A DNA stretch of 64,000 bases, taken from the NCBI GenBank assembly GCA_963783445.1, contig CAWANP010000015.1, positions 62,001 through 126,000 on the forward strand, given 5' to 3'. Within the stretch, counting starts at the first letter, position 1, and each line of letters opens with the position of its first letter. Source of the stretch: CAWANP01 sp963783445 (GTDB lineage Bacteria > Chloroflexota > Anaerolineae > JAAYZQ01). Below the pieces are notes generated by a model, which searched no databases, was not told the origin of the DNA, and saw nothing but the letters and a program-made list of their open reading frames with translations. This document shows positions 54,641 to 63,993 of this stretch, one piece after another. A program made the position numbers and the translations under genes.

Positions 54641-56746
54641 TTGACCAGTGATTCCAACGAAGACAGTGCATTGTCCGACAAAGAACCAGCAGGCATATCC
54701 CACCGCGACATCGCCACGCCAAATCCGGCATCGATGCCGGACCGTTCTGTCTCTACGCGGACCAGGAGACCCGCTTGGCGGTTGGCCCTATCCCCGGCGG
54801 GGCTGATCCTACCTCTAGTTCTTGTCGCAGTGGCGATCTACCTGATAGCTCCTGAGGTGCTGGCGCGCCAATGGTCCAGGGGAAGGCAAGATCTGGCGCC
54901 GGCAGCCGAGATTCGGGTATCGGAACCTGAAAGCCAACCCAATCCTTCGGTGCAAGATGGGCTGGTCGAAAATGAGGCTTCTCTCGATGTTGAGGCCTTG
55001 CTCGACTATGCATCAGATCTCGTCCTACGGGGTCGTCTCGACGAAGCCATTGCCGCTTTCGAAGCCGCTGCAGACCGGGCGCCCAAAGAACCTCGCTTCG
55101 AGTCAGGGTGGGCTAGGGTCTTGCTGATGCAGGGCCAGGCCGATGAAGCAGTTGTGCATGCCCGGCGTGCTGTTGAACTCGAGCCCATGGATGCCGAGGC
55201 GATGACCGTCTTGGCCCAGGCCTACATGGCCGTGGGTGACGTTGGACGGGCCCTGGGCATTGGGCAGGCGGCGGTGGAGTTGGATGACAGCAGCGCCATT
55301 TCCCACGCGACCCTGGCAGAGGCATATCAGGCGGATGGCCAACTGGAACAGGCAGCCGAGGAGGCTGCGGAGGCGCTGAGACTAGATCCTGAAAACGCAA
55401 CCGCGCACCGGATTCAGGGCTGGCTGCACTTCAACCTTGAGCAGGATGCGCGCCAAGCGCTCAAAGAGATGCGCCTGGCCGCGACCCTGGAGCCTCTACA
55501 GTGGCGGAATCACTTTGAGCTTGGATGGTTGTTGCTCCAGACCGAAAGCTATGCAGAGGCCGTCCCGGCACTTGAGCGGGCGCTTGCCCTACAGCAGACC
55601 AGTGAGATCCATGTCGCTCTTGCAGAGACCTACCTCCGGCTTGGTCAAGAAACAGAGGCCGCAAAGTACCTTGAGCGAGCACGAGGGGCCGGCGCTGAGG
55701 AGACAGGGATACTTGCCCTGGCGGCGGCGATCGGCGCGGGACAGGGTCTTTGTCTGGAAGCAAAGCTCCACTACGATCAGGTGTTGGCCCAAGAACCTTC
55801 CAGCTTGCTTGCCCTGGAAGCCAGGCTCATCTGCGAAGGGGCGACGCCCGAGCTGGAAGCGCAGGCGGCCACTCCGACTGCCGTAGCTACGAGCGCCGCG
55901 CCACTGCAGGGCCGCATTGCCTATCCAGTATGGAATCCGGGTACGGAGCAATACGACATTTATGTGAGTCAGGTGGATGGGACCGGCCGGCATCTGTTGC
56001 TGACCGGAGCGCGCCAGCCGGCTTTTAGTCCTGATGGCCAGTGGCTGGCGGTCAACGGCGAACGCCACTTGCAGGACAACCTCCTGGTCTTGCAGACGGA
56101 TGGCAGCGAAACCTGGGAAGTCACCGAGCACGTCGAAGATGGTCTCCCCGCTTGGTCGCCAGACGGAAGGGGGCTGGCCTTCAGCTCCACGCAGCACGGC
56201 GACCGGCGGTCTCGCGTCTATGTCATCGATTCTGTCCCCCTGGATGGCCGCAAAGAGGCCGGGCGGCCCTTGAGTGCTGGCCCCTACGACGCCAGCGGGG
56301 CGTACCCCACCTGGACGGATGATGGACATGTTGTGTACGGTGGTTGTGACTATTCGGTCAATCCGGCCGTCTGCGGCCTGCTAAAGGTCCCAACCAGTCC
56401 TGGCCCCAATAGTCCTACGGCCTTGACCACCCACTCCGCTGACACAGCGCCCGCCGCCTACAACGGAAGGATAGCCTTCATGTCCAACAGGGAAGGCAGT
56501 TGGGACATCTATGTCATGGACAGTGATGGTGCGGGGCTGAGGCGTCTGACTCGGGGCTCGGCCAATGAGGGGCTGCCGGCCTGGGCCCCGGACGGCCAGG
56601 CCCTGGCCTACGTCTCAAACCAGAGCGGGCGGTGGGCAGTGTGGGCCATGGCGCCCGATGGCTCGGACCAGCGCCAGCTCTATGAGCTTGGAGGCGGAGG
56701 GCTGGTGGGCGATTGGCCTCAGGAGCGGATTAGCTGGGCACCTTAG
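54641..56746 (+). CDS. membrane-anchored TPR and TolB-like beta-propeller protein
   Basis: About 700 residues. A hydrophobic helix near residues 50-75 (LALSPAGLILPLVLVAVAIYLIA) anchors it in the membrane, so most of the chain is likely outside. Then come about eight TPR units (for example GRLDEAIAAFEAAADRAPKEP and GQADEAVVHARRAVELEPMD), a Thr/Ala-rich linker, and a C-terminal propeller of TolB/PD40-type blades (AFSPDGQWLAVNG, AWSPDGRGLAFSS, YPTWTDDGHVVYGG, AWAPDGQALAYVS). It probably serves in protein binding at the cell surface. The start is uncertain: a TTG at 54641 has GAGGGAG upstream; an ATG at 54734 is an alternative. Confidence 0.78.
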   Translation: MTSDSNEDSALSDKEPAGISHRDIATPNPASMPDRSVSTRTRRPAWRLALSPAGLILPLVLVAVAIYLIAPEVLARQWSRGRQDLAPAAEIRVSEPESQPNPSVQDGLVENEASLDVEALLDYASDLVLRGRLDEAIAAFEAAADRAPKEPRFESGWARVLLMQGQADEAVVHARRAVELEPMDAEAMTVLAQAYMAVGDVGRALGIGQAAVELDDSSAISHATLAEAYQADGQLEQAAEEAAEALRLDPENATAHRIQGWLHFNLEQDARQALKEMRLAATLEPLQWRNHFELGWLLLQTESYAEAVPALERALALQQTSEIHVALAETYLRLGQETEAAKYLERARGAGAEETGILALAAAIGAGQGLCLEAKLHYDQVLAQEPSSLLALEARLICEGATPELEAQAATPTAVATSAAPLQGRIAYPVWNPGTEQYDIYVSQVDGTGRHLLLTGARQPAFSPDGQWLAVNGERHLQDNLLVLQTDGSETWEVTEHVEDGLPAWSPDGRGLAFSSTQHGDRRSRVYVIDSVPLDGRKEAGRPLSAGPYDASGAYPTWTDDGHVVYGGCDYSVNPAVCGLLKVPTSPGPNSPTALTTHSADTAPAAYNGRIAFMSNREGSWDIYVMDSDGAGLRRLTRGSANEGLPAWAPDGQALAYVSNQSGRWAVWAMAPDGSDQRQLYELGGGGLVGDWPQERISWAP

Positions 56747-56811
56747 CGGGGTGGCCGGTGGCGGGCTGGACCTGTCACGGTAGATACCCGTCAGGAAAGT
56801 CGGACCTGCAT

Positions 56812-57897
56812 TCACCTGGTGTCGATCATGGCCAGTACCTGACCTACAGGCAGGGCTGCCACTGTGAATCCCTGGTAGCCGGTGACAGTATTCGCTACAA
56901 AGAGCGAGTTGTAGATCGCCTCCTCTGTCGCCTCGATGGCAGCCAGGAAGAGGGGGGACATCTGTTCGTTGGGCAAGTCGACATAAGTCGAAGCTCTGCT
57001 GCGTTTTGCTGTTGTACGCCGCACTGCATCCGCTGCTGAAAAAGCGATAGCATAGTCGCCCGAACCATTGGACATCGATGCGCCCGTACGCGCCAGGCCG
57101 GCCAATGCTCGGCGAGCAAGCCGCTCCAGATTGCGGTCCGAAAGCGGGGCGTCGGTGGCTAGAACCATCATGATGGAGCCGTCCGCCCGGTTGTGCTCCA
57201 ATAGTTCTTGCAGGTAGTCTCTGCCCAGTTTCTGCCCGATGGGTATGCCCAAGACCTGGAGCACGCCGCCAAAGTTGGATTGGACCAATACCCCAACCGT
57301 ATAGGCTCCCAACTCTTCCGGTAGCCGGCGTGAACTTGTGCCAATCCCTCCTTTCCAGCCAAAGGCTACCGTGCCGGTTCCGGCGCCTACAACGCCCTCG
57401 GCAACGGGCCCCTTCTTTGCCTGCTCGATGGCCCTGCTGATGTCGTTGGAAGTAGGCAGCCTACGCCGGATATTGTTCAGGCAACTGTCGTTGGTTTCGC
57501 CTACGACGGGATTGACAGAAACGACGTCATGGTTGCCGGGGTAGGCCAGCGTCCAGTCAAGAATGGATCCGGCAGCTTGCGCGACAGCCAGTGTGTTGGT
57601 CAATACGATGGGCGTTTCTATCTCACCCATCTCCCTGATCTGCGTGCTGCCCATCAGCTTGCCGTAGCCGTTGCCGGCCACGACCGCTGCCGTGACCTTG
57701 TCCTGGTAGAGGTTGCCACCATGGGGCAGGATTGCGGTCGCTCCGGTTCGGATATCCTGGCCTTCCACGAGGGTAGTATGCCCGACACGTACTCCCTCAA
57801 CGTCAGTGATGGCGTTCAAGGGCCCAGCCGACAAGATGCCGGGAATGATCCCAAGTTCCCGGGCCCGGGCGCGAGGTTGGTATGGCGGATTCTGCAT
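56812..57897 (-). CDS. P1 family peptidase (DmpA/L-aminopeptidase-D-esterase type)
   Basis: A 361-residue N-terminal-nucleophile hydrolase of peptidase family S58. It starts GIIPGILSAGPLNAITDVEGVRVGHTTL, the usual opening, and contains VVGETNDSCLN, GVVGAGTGTVAFGWKGGIGTSSRRL and MMVLATDAPLSDRNLERLARRA. The Gly-Thr-Ser stretch is near the self-cleavage region that exposes the nucleophile in DmpA. Such enzymes release N-terminal residues from small peptides or beta-peptides. The ATG at 57897 is preferred because AGAAGGAGA is 5-6 bases upstream. Confidence 0.88.
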   Translation of the reverse strand: MQNPPYQPRARARELGIIPGILSAGPLNAITDVEGVRVGHTTLVEGQDIRTGATAILPHGGNLYQDKVTAAVVAGNGYGKLMGSTQIREMGEIETPIVLTNTLAVAQAAGSILDWTLAYPGNHDVVSVNPVVGETNDSCLNNIRRRLPTSNDISRAIEQAKKGPVAEGVVGAGTGTVAFGWKGGIGTSSRRLPEELGAYTVGVLVQSNFGGVLQVLGIPIGQKLGRDYLQELLEHNRADGSIMMVLATDAPLSDRNLERLARRALAGLARTGASMSNGSGDYAIAFSAADAVRRTTAKRSRASTYVDLPNEQMSPLFLAAIEATEEAIYNSLFVANTVTGYQGFTVAALPVGQVLAMIDTR

Positions 57898-58059
57898 CAG
57901 AGTCTCCTTCTGGTTCATGCCCATGGAGTGGGCATTGTCTTGGGTCGTGAGCCGTGCTTCGCATCGGAAAAGCGTCCGCAGGGCTATGATAGATCAGAAG
58001 GAGGACAGCGTCAACTCTGATGCAGGGCCTCAAGCAGACCGAGTTCACAAACACAGGTC

Positions 58060-58088
58060 TTGACAAGGCCGGATGCCTGTGCTATAAT
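58060..58088 (+). promoter_or_regulatory. consensus sigma70 promoter of the ROK-nagA operon
   Basis: TTGACA at 58060-58065 and TATAAT at 58083-58088, both perfect, with a 17-base spacer. It is the best promoter in the window. Confidence 0.8.
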
Positions 58089-58090
58089 CT

Positions 58091-58115
58091 TTTGTAAGTT
58101 CATTGGACTTACAAA
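58091..58115 (+). promoter_or_regulatory. palindromic operator overlapping the transcription start of the ROK-nagA operon
   Basis: TTTGTAAGT (58091-58099) and ACTTACAAA (58107-58115) form a perfect 9-bp inverted repeat around a 7-base spacer. It begins 2 bases after the -10 box, so a bound repressor would block initiation. The two half-sites are centred 16 bases apart, as for a dimeric helix-turn-helix regulator. Confidence 0.75.
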
Positions 58116-58140
58116 TCAGAGTTCTTCAAACAGGAGAGTT

Positions 58141-59554
58141 ATGGCTGCATCGATTAGGCTCCCAAGTCCCGTTTGTGTGCCCCCTTTGGATGGGGGCTTT
58201 CGCCCTGCGGTACTGGCCAACCGGGCTTTTCTGAAGGAGGTGGAGGACTCGCACGTTGGGGTGCCTCTGGTCTTTGGGCTGGAGCGCTCAACTGGCTCTT
58301 TGTCCCGTTTTGAGGCAAAAGTCTTCCCCGACGGGCATCCTCGTTCCGAGGCGAACCTGTTCTATGCTGAGCGCATCCTCAAGTTCTTGCTGTGGCAGCG
58401 GGGCGGCTGGAAGGTCTATGTTGGAGGGCCAGGGAGCATCGGCCGTCACATCCAGGCTTGCTACGCAGCCGATGGTGAGCGCAGTTTCGATTCTGCTTTC
58501 CTGGGTTCCAAGATCTACCAGTGCCAGTTCACCGTCGTTCCTTGCGCGGCGGACGAGGTGCCCCCGGAGCAGGAGCCTACGAAAGCCTTGGGCCGCCACT
58601 TGAATGGTTGCCGGATAGGTTTTGACCTGGGTGCATCGGATCTCAAGGTGTCGGCTGTGGTCGATGGACAAGCGATTTACAGTGAAGAGATTGTCTGGGA
58701 GCCAAGCGTGCAGCCCGATCCCCAGTATCACTATGACCACATCATCGGGGCGCTAAAGGTTGCTGCCTCCAAGATGCCGCGTCTGGATGCCATCGGTGGC
58801 AGCTCTGCCGGCGTCTATGTCGACAACCGGCCTATGGCCGCTTCCCTCTTCCGGGGCATCCCTGATAGCCGCTATGACGAGATCCACAACATGTTCCTGC
58901 GTATCGGCTCCGAGTTTGGCGTCCCGTTGGAGGTGATCAACGACGGGGAGGTCACGGCTCTGGCCGGCTCGATGGCCCTCGAAGAGAATGGTCTCCCCAG
59001 GCAAGAGCATCCTGGGGATCGCGATGGGTTCAAGCGAGGCTGCTGGCTATGTGGACTTCCAAGGCAATATTACTGGCTGGTTGAATGAGTTGGCCTTTGC
59101 CCCGATTGACTACAGCCCCGAGGCTCCGGTGGAGGAATGGTCCGGCGACCAAGGAGTCGGGGCCCGGTATTTCTCGCAGCAATGCGTGTTCCGTCTGGCA
59201 ACCGCGGTGGGCATTGAGCTTCCTACCGGGGTGACCAAGGCCGAGAAACTCAAGTCCGTCCAGGCCAAGTTGGAGGCTGGTCACGGTGGAGCAAGGCAGA
59301 TCTGGCAGAGTATGGGTATATACCTGGGCTACGCCATTGCGGATTATGCCGACTTCTATCATCTGAAGCACGTACTGATCTTGGGACGCTGTACATCCGG
59401 CAGTGGAGGCACCCTGATCCTTGAGGGGGCCAAACGGGTCATGAATGCCGAGTTCCCTGAGCTGGCCTCTCAGATTAGCATCCAACTTCCTGACGAGAAG
59501 AGCCGGCGCGTGGGCCAGTCGATTGCCGCGGCGAGCCTGCCATCACTGGGGTAG
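58141..59554 (+). CDS. ROK-family sugar kinase-like protein with N-terminal extension, frameshifted
   Basis: A chain of about 470 residues. The ROK core starts near residue 160 with GFDLGASDLKVSAVVDG, the phosphate-1 motif of sugar kinases, then VINDGEVTALAGSMA with the catalytic-type Asp-containing motif. The zinc-binding CxCGxxGC motif of most ROK proteins is absent; the place reads GRCTSGSGGTLILEG. The first 160 residues (with FYAERILKFLLWQRGGWKVYVGGPG) form an extra domain I do not recognise. There is no helix-turn-helix. The frame changes near 59000, at a run of C, joining NGLP to GKSILGIAMGSSEAAGYVD. It precedes nagA, so an N-acetylglucosamine or related sugar kinase is likely. AGGAGA before the ATG. 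Confidence 0.8.
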
Positions 59555-59621
59555 GGGCAGATGCGAAAGGCTAACGCCCTCGTCTACAAAGCAAACTGGT
59601 TTTTAGAGGAGTAGGTTCAAC

Positions 59622-60779
59622 ATGCTATGCATACGCAACGCAACAGTATACACGCCCGAGTGTCGAATCCAAGATGGATCTGTACTCGTCGATGGCGTCT
59701 GGATCGCGGCTGTTGGTCCGTCGGATGAGGTACCGTGTCCTGAAGGTGCCCAGATCATCGACGCTTCGGGCCTGGTACTGACTCCTGGCTTCATCGATCT
59801 GCAAATTAATGGTGCTTTTGGGTACGATTTCAATACCGATCCAGCGTCTATCTGGCCGGCGGCCGCCAAGCTTCCGCGTTTTGGTGTTACGGCTTTCTTG
59901 CCGACCATCGTTACCTCTCCGTGGGAGACAGTGGCTGCGGCCCAGAATGCTGTGGCGGGCTCTGCCACCGCTCCCGGTAGCGGGGCTGTTCCGCTTGGCT
60001 TGCACCTCGAAGGCCCCTTCCTCAACCCAGAAAAGAAGGGGGCACACGATCCGGCCTACCTGCGAAAGCCCGACTTGGCAGCCATCGCCGGCTGGTCTCC
60101 GGAACGGGGAGTGCGACTGGTGACCCTTGCACCGGAGTTGCCCGGCGCGCTAGCTTTGGTCACCAGCCTCACCGATCGAGGGGTGATTGTAAGCGCCGGG
60201 CACTCGGCCGCCAGCTATCTGCAGGCGATTTCGGGCATCGAGGCGGGTATTCGTTACGGGACGCATCTTTTCAATGCCATGGTACCGTTGCACCAGCGAG
60301 AACCCGGGGTGGCGGGTGCGGTACTCACCGATCCCAGGATTGTTGCGGGTCTGATCTGCGACGGGTTTCATACCCATCCAGCGATGGTCAAACTCGCTTG
60401 GCAGGCGCTAGGTGGCAGGCGGCTGAATTTGGTCAGTGACGCGATAGCTGCTTTGGGCATGCCGCCAGGCCAATACACGGTGGGAGATAGCCGGATCGTC
60501 GTGGACGATACCTGTGCGCGGCTTCTGGATGGCACGATAGCGGGCAGCATTGTGGGGCTGGACGGAGCCTTGCGCAACTTGGTTGCCTTCACGGGATGCT
60601 CCCTGGAGGAGGCCCTGCCGACGATTACGACGACGCCAGCGGCGGTGCTGGGGTTGGGATCTGAGCGGGGCAGCGTCGCCCCGCACCATGTGGCTGACCT
60701 GGTATTGCTTACTCCTGATCTGCATGTCCACACCACCGTGGCAGCTGGCACGATTGCCTACCGGTCGATGGGGACCTGA
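59622..60779 (+). CDS. nagA: N-acetylglucosamine-6-phosphate deacetylase
   Basis: Converts N-acetylglucosamine 6-phosphate to glucosamine 6-phosphate and acetate in amino-sugar recycling. A 385-residue amidohydrolase with LTPGFIDLQINGAFGYDF, LHLEGPFLNPEKKGAHDP (metal Glu), VSAGHSAA, GTHLFNAMVPLHQREPG, LICDGFHTHP and the catalytic Asp in NLVSDAIAALGMPPGQY. The length and motif order are standard. GAGGAG precedes the ATG. It follows the ROK gene by 67 bases and is presumably driven by the promoter at 58060. Confidence 0.95.
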   Translation: MLCIRNATVYTPECRIQDGSVLVDGVWIAAVGPSDEVPCPEGAQIIDASGLVLTPGFIDLQINGAFGYDFNTDPASIWPAAAKLPRFGVTAFLPTIVTSPWETVAAAQNAVAGSATAPGSGAVPLGLHLEGPFLNPEKKGAHDPAYLRKPDLAAIAGWSPERGVRLVTLAPELPGALALVTSLTDRGVIVSAGHSAASYLQAISGIEAGIRYGTHLFNAMVPLHQREPGVAGAVLTDPRIVAGLICDGFHTHPAMVKLAWQALGGRRLNLVSDAIAALGMPPGQYTVGDSRIVVDDTCARLLDGTIAGSIVGLDGALRNLVAFTGCSLEEALPTITTTPAAVLGLGSERGSVAPHHVADLVLLTPDLHVHTTVAAGTIAYRSMGT

Positions 60780-60854
60780 CCCAATGCCACCCACTGCCTC
60801 CGATTTGACTTAGTATGATTCTTGTGGTAAAATTAGTTTGTAGATGACGGAGAC

Positions 60855-60881
60855 CTACAGCCCCCAATACGGGGGCTGTAG
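60855..60881 (+). terminator. hairpin after nagA, likely terminator
   Basis: CTACAGCCCCC (60855-60865) pairs perfectly with GGGGGCTGTAG (60871-60881) around a 5-base loop, 75 bases after the nagA stop. There is no T run after it, so it may also be a leader hairpin of the pirin gene. Confidence 0.5.
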
Positions 60882-61063
60882 TCGTTAGGCCCGCTCTGGG
60901 AACGGTCTGGCTGCCTGGTACTTTCGGCCGCTGTGCTGCCAGGGTGCAATGGGCTCTGTCCAATGACCTGCCCGGAGCCGTGTGATTGGCCCGGGCTCCA
61001 AGAGAGAAAGACTGGCAGGCAGGCTATGATCTCCAGCCTGCCAACCCGAAAGAGGAGCTGGCT

Positions 61064-61927
61064 ATGAAACGACAACCAAGAACAGTGCTGAGGATTGTGG
61101 AGCCCCAGTCGGTGGTAGAGGGTGCGGGTGTGAGGCTCAAGCGGAGCATCGCGACAAGGGCGCTCGACTACCTTGATCCTTTCTTGCTCTTTGACCATTT
61201 TGGTTCGGACAACCCAGACGACTATATCGCTGGCTTCCCTATGCATCCACATCGAGGCATCGAGACGGTAACCTACATGCTTGCCGGTCAAGTGAACCAT
61301 CGAGATAGCCTGGGCAATGCTGGAACGATTGGTGCAGGTGATGTGCAATGGATGACGGCTGGAGGAGGCATCATGCATGAGGAGATGCCCAAGCACGGCC
61401 ACGGTGAGATGGCCGGCTTTCAGTTGTGGGTGAACTTGCCGGCAGCGCTCAAGATGACGCGGCCTCGATACCAAGATGTCGCCTCGGCCGAGATCCCGGA
61501 GATCAGCCGGGAGGACGGGCTAAGGATCCGGGTGATAGCGGGCAGGGTGAATGGCGTCGGTGGCGCTGTGACCGAGATTGCGGCCGATCCGACGTATCTG
61601 GACATCTCGATCCCGGCTGGCGGGTACATTAATCAACCGGTTGAACGGGGGCATTCAGCCTTTGCCTACGTCTTCGAAGGTGAGGGGATCTTTGGGGGAG
61701 AAAGCGAAAACGGGGGCATGGTAGTGGCGCAGCCAGCGCTGGTGGTTCTCGACGATGGAGACTTCTTGGAGGTGCGCGCTGCAGAGCAGCCGGTGCGACT
61801 CCTGCTCGTTTCGGGCAAGCCCCTACATGAGCCCATTGCGCGCTATGGACCCTTTGTCATGAACACCGCTGAGCAGATCCAGCAAGCGCTGCAGGATCTG
61901 CGGGACGGAACCTTCGTGAGGTCGTAG
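61064..61927 (+). CDS. pirin family protein
   Basis: A 287-residue bicupin of the pirin family. The metal site is seen in FPMHPHRGIETVTYMLAGQ and WMTAGGGIMHEEMP, with the His/His/Glu ligands. The second cupin begins near residue 175 (DISIPAGGYINQPVERGHSAFAYVFEG). Pirins include quercetin-2,3-dioxygenases, but most bacterial members have no known substrate. The ATG at 61064 is preferred because GAGGAG lies 7 bases upstream; an earlier in-frame ATG at 60986 has no such site. Confidence 0.9.
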   Translation: MKRQPRTVLRIVEPQSVVEGAGVRLKRSIATRALDYLDPFLLFDHFGSDNPDDYIAGFPMHPHRGIETVTYMLAGQVNHRDSLGNAGTIGAGDVQWMTAGGGIMHEEMPKHGHGEMAGFQLWVNLPAALKMTRPRYQDVASAEIPEISREDGLRIRVIAGRVNGVGGAVTEIAADPTYLDISIPAGGYINQPVERGHSAFAYVFEGEGIFGGESENGGMVVAQPALVVLDDGDFLEVRAAEQPVRLLLVSGKPLHEPIARYGPFVMNTAEQIQQALQDLRDGTFVRS

Positions 61928-62027
61928 CCTCTTGTGGCGGCATACTGTCCTTGCGCCGAACCTGGAACAGGAGACGCCGCGGGTGGCAGTGAATTGCAGA
62001 TGCTTCTTCTCCGGACGCGGAGAGGCC

Positions 62028-62321
62028 CTACCAACGTTGGTCAGAGCGTGCGCCCGCATCCGACCAGCCCGATTTCTTTGGGCGGGCTTCATCCACTCTC
62101 AGTTGACGACCGTCCAGCGGCTGTCCATTGAGCGCAAGAATGGCGGCGGCTGCCTCATTGTCGTTCTCCATCTCGACGAAAGCAAAGCCCCTCGGTCGCC
62201 CACTATAGCGGTTTGTCACGATATTGACCGAGGTCACCTCGCCATGAGCTGCGAAGGCGGCTCGGAGCGTTTCCTCGGTCGTATCATAGCTGAGATTGCC
62301 GATATAGATGTTCTTGGCCAT
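62028..62321 (-). CDS. RNA-binding protein with a single RRM
   Basis: A 97-residue RNA-recognition-motif protein: RNP2 is IYIGNLSY at residues 4-11 and RNP1 is RGFAFVEM near 43-50. A short basic tail (ARPKKSGW) follows. These small Rbp proteins bind single-stranded RNA and are often induced by cold. The ATG at 62321 has AAGGAGT upstream. It is preceded by a 210-base leader that contains a strong terminator-like hairpin and a promoter further up. Confidence 0.9.
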   Translation of the reverse strand: MAKNIYIGNLSYDTTEETLRAAFAAHGEVTSVNIVTNRYSGRPRGFAFVEMENDNEAAAAILALNGQPLDGRQLRVDEARPKKSGWSDAGARSDQRW

Positions 62322-62531
62322 TTGTTCGACTCCTTGCTTCGTGATCTGCATACATTCTAGCTTCGATGCCTGCAGGTCCTTGGAGCCTTGTTCAAGCGAG
62401 CACTGTATCTGACAGTCCGACCTCCGGCCCAGCCATGACAGCTTTCCTGTTGTGAGCGCTGTGTCTTCCCAAACTGAGCGTTACGAGTCTTGTGGGGGAC
62501 TCGCCGAGAGTAACTCAAGGGAACTAGATCG

Positions 62532-62563
62532 AAAAAGTGCCCGGACTGTAAGTCCGGGCACTT
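62532..62563 (-). terminator. intrinsic terminator in the RRM gene leader (minus strand)
   Basis: AAGTGCCCGGACT (62535-62547) pairs perfectly with AGTCCGGGCACTT (62551-62563) around a GTA loop. On the minus strand the stem runs into TTTTT, the classic intrinsic terminator form. It lies 210 bases before the RRM start codon and about 40 bases after the predicted transcription start, so it may act as an attenuator or end a short RNA. Confidence 0.75.
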
Positions 62564-62600
62564 GCTCACTTGAACTGACTCGGGATCTTACCTAGTCCTC
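62564..62600 (-). ncRNA. predicted short leader RNA or sRNA ahead of the RRM gene
   Basis: Transcription from the promoter at 62607-62635 would start near 62600 and reach the terminator ending at 62532, giving an RNA of about 70 bases (this interval plus the terminator). No reading frame of note. It could be a leader with regulated read-through into the RRM gene. Confidence 0.4.
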
Positions 62601-62606
62601 TGCCAG

Positions 62607-62635
62607 AGGATAGCAGCCTTTCCTCATACTGTCAA
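62607..62635 (-). promoter_or_regulatory. promoter for the RRM leader
   Basis: On the minus strand TTGACA (62630-62635) and TATCCT (62607-62612) are 17 bases apart. Confidence 0.6.
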
Positions 62636-62811
62636 GTTGGAAAAGATACCGTCATACGGGTTCCTGTTCCGCAACAGCTTGCATCGGACCTGAGCTGGGT
62701 GTTTTGGGGCGCAGGTTCCATGGAAATCTGCCCGGTGATCCTGCGCCGATGACCTGACACTGCCTGGGCCCTAGCATGGAAAAACCCCGATGGCACGATG
62801 TGTCCGCATGC

Positions 62812-63993
62812 CTAAAGCAGATAGTGCGCCAGCGCCTGTACCAGGGTGGCTACCCCCAAAGGCAACGCATCCTCATCGATGTCGAAGCGGGGATTGTGAT
62901 GCGGGGCATCCAAACCGCGCTCCGCATTGCAGGAGCCAACAAAGAAGTAGCAGCCTGGTACTTCCTGCATAAAGAGCGCTGCATCCTCGCTGCCCATTGT
63001 CCGGTGGTCAGCTATCACGTTCTCGGCGCCAACCACAGCCTCGGCTGCTGCCTGCACGATGTCAGTGACGTCTTTGTCGTTAATGACGGCTGGAGTACCG
63101 GCCGAGATCTCAAGGTCGACCGTGGCCCCGCATGCGGCCGCCACGCCATCGATCAGCTCACGCATTCGACGCCATACCATCTCTTGGACCTCCGGGCTAA
63201 AAGTCCGGATCGAGCCCTCCATCTTGACCTGGGGTGGAATGATGTTGAGCGCAGTGCCACCGTGTACCGAGCCCACAGACACTACCGCCGTCTCAAGGGG
63301 GCCGACGTTGCGACTGACGATAGTCTGCAGGGCGTTCACAATCTGGGCCGAAGCGACAATGGGGTCCACCGTCTGGTGGGGTGACGCGCCATGACCACCT
63401 TTGCCGTGCACCGTACAGGAAAACTCGTCTGCTGCGGCCATGACCGGACCCGGTCTAGCGGCGATGGAGCCTACCGGCAACTCGCTGAAAACATGAAGTG
63501 ACAGGAAAAAACCGGGACGAGGGTCCTCCATGACACCCTCTTGCACCATGCCCTTTGCACCCCCCAGCCCCTCTTCAGCGGGCTGGAAGATCAGTTTGAG
63601 CGTGCCTTTCATTTCTTCTCGATGCTGTGCCATGATCGTTGCCACGCCCAGGCCCATGCTCATGTGGGCGTCGTGGCCGCAGGCGTGCATCACCCCCGGG
63701 TTCTGTGATGCATAGTCGACCTCATTCTCCTCGGTGATGGGCAGTGCGTCCATGTCAAACCTGGCCATGACGACCGGTCCTGGCTCTTTGCCTTCTATGA
63801 GCCCCACTACACCGGTTTGGGCCACGCCTGTCTGTACCTGGTAGCCCAACTCGTCCAATCGTACGGCGATCATCTCTGCCGATCGATATTCCTGGAAGCT
63901 CAGCTCTGGATGCATATGAAAATCCCGCCGCCAGGCGACCAACTGATTGCGAAGCGCTTCCGCCTCGGTCTTGAAGTCTGCAACGTCCGACAT
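62812..63993 (-). CDS. M20 family amidohydrolase (N-acyl-amino-acid or IAA-amino acid hydrolase type)
   Basis: A 393-residue zinc/manganese-dependent peptidase-fold enzyme that releases an acyl group from amino acids. The metal site is ARFDMDALPITEE, MHACGHDAHMSMGLGVA and FQPAEEGLGGAKGM, with a later conserved His in LDAPHHNPRFDID. The lid domain begins near residue 185 (DEFSCTVHGKGGHGASPHQTVDPI). Length and motif order match HipO/AbgB-like amidohydrolases. The start lies 7 bases inside the window edge. The acyl group cannot be predicted. Confidence 0.93.
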   Translation of the reverse strand: MSDVADFKTEAEALRNQLVAWRRDFHMHPELSFQEYRSAEMIAVRLDELGYQVQTGVAQTGVVGLIEGKEPGPVVMARFDMDALPITEENEVDYASQNPGVMHACGHDAHMSMGLGVATIMAQHREEMKGTLKLIFQPAEEGLGGAKGMVQEGVMEDPRPGFFLSLHVFSELPVGSIAARPGPVMAAADEFSCTVHGKGGHGASPHQTVDPIVASAQIVNALQTIVSRNVGPLETAVVSVGSVHGGTALNIIPPQVKMEGSIRTFSPEVQEMVWRRMRELIDGVAAACGATVDLEISAGTPAVINDKDVTDIVQAAAEAVVGAENVIADHRTMGSEDAALFMQEVPGCYFFVGSCNAERGLDAPHHNPRFDIDEDALPLGVATLVQALAHYLL

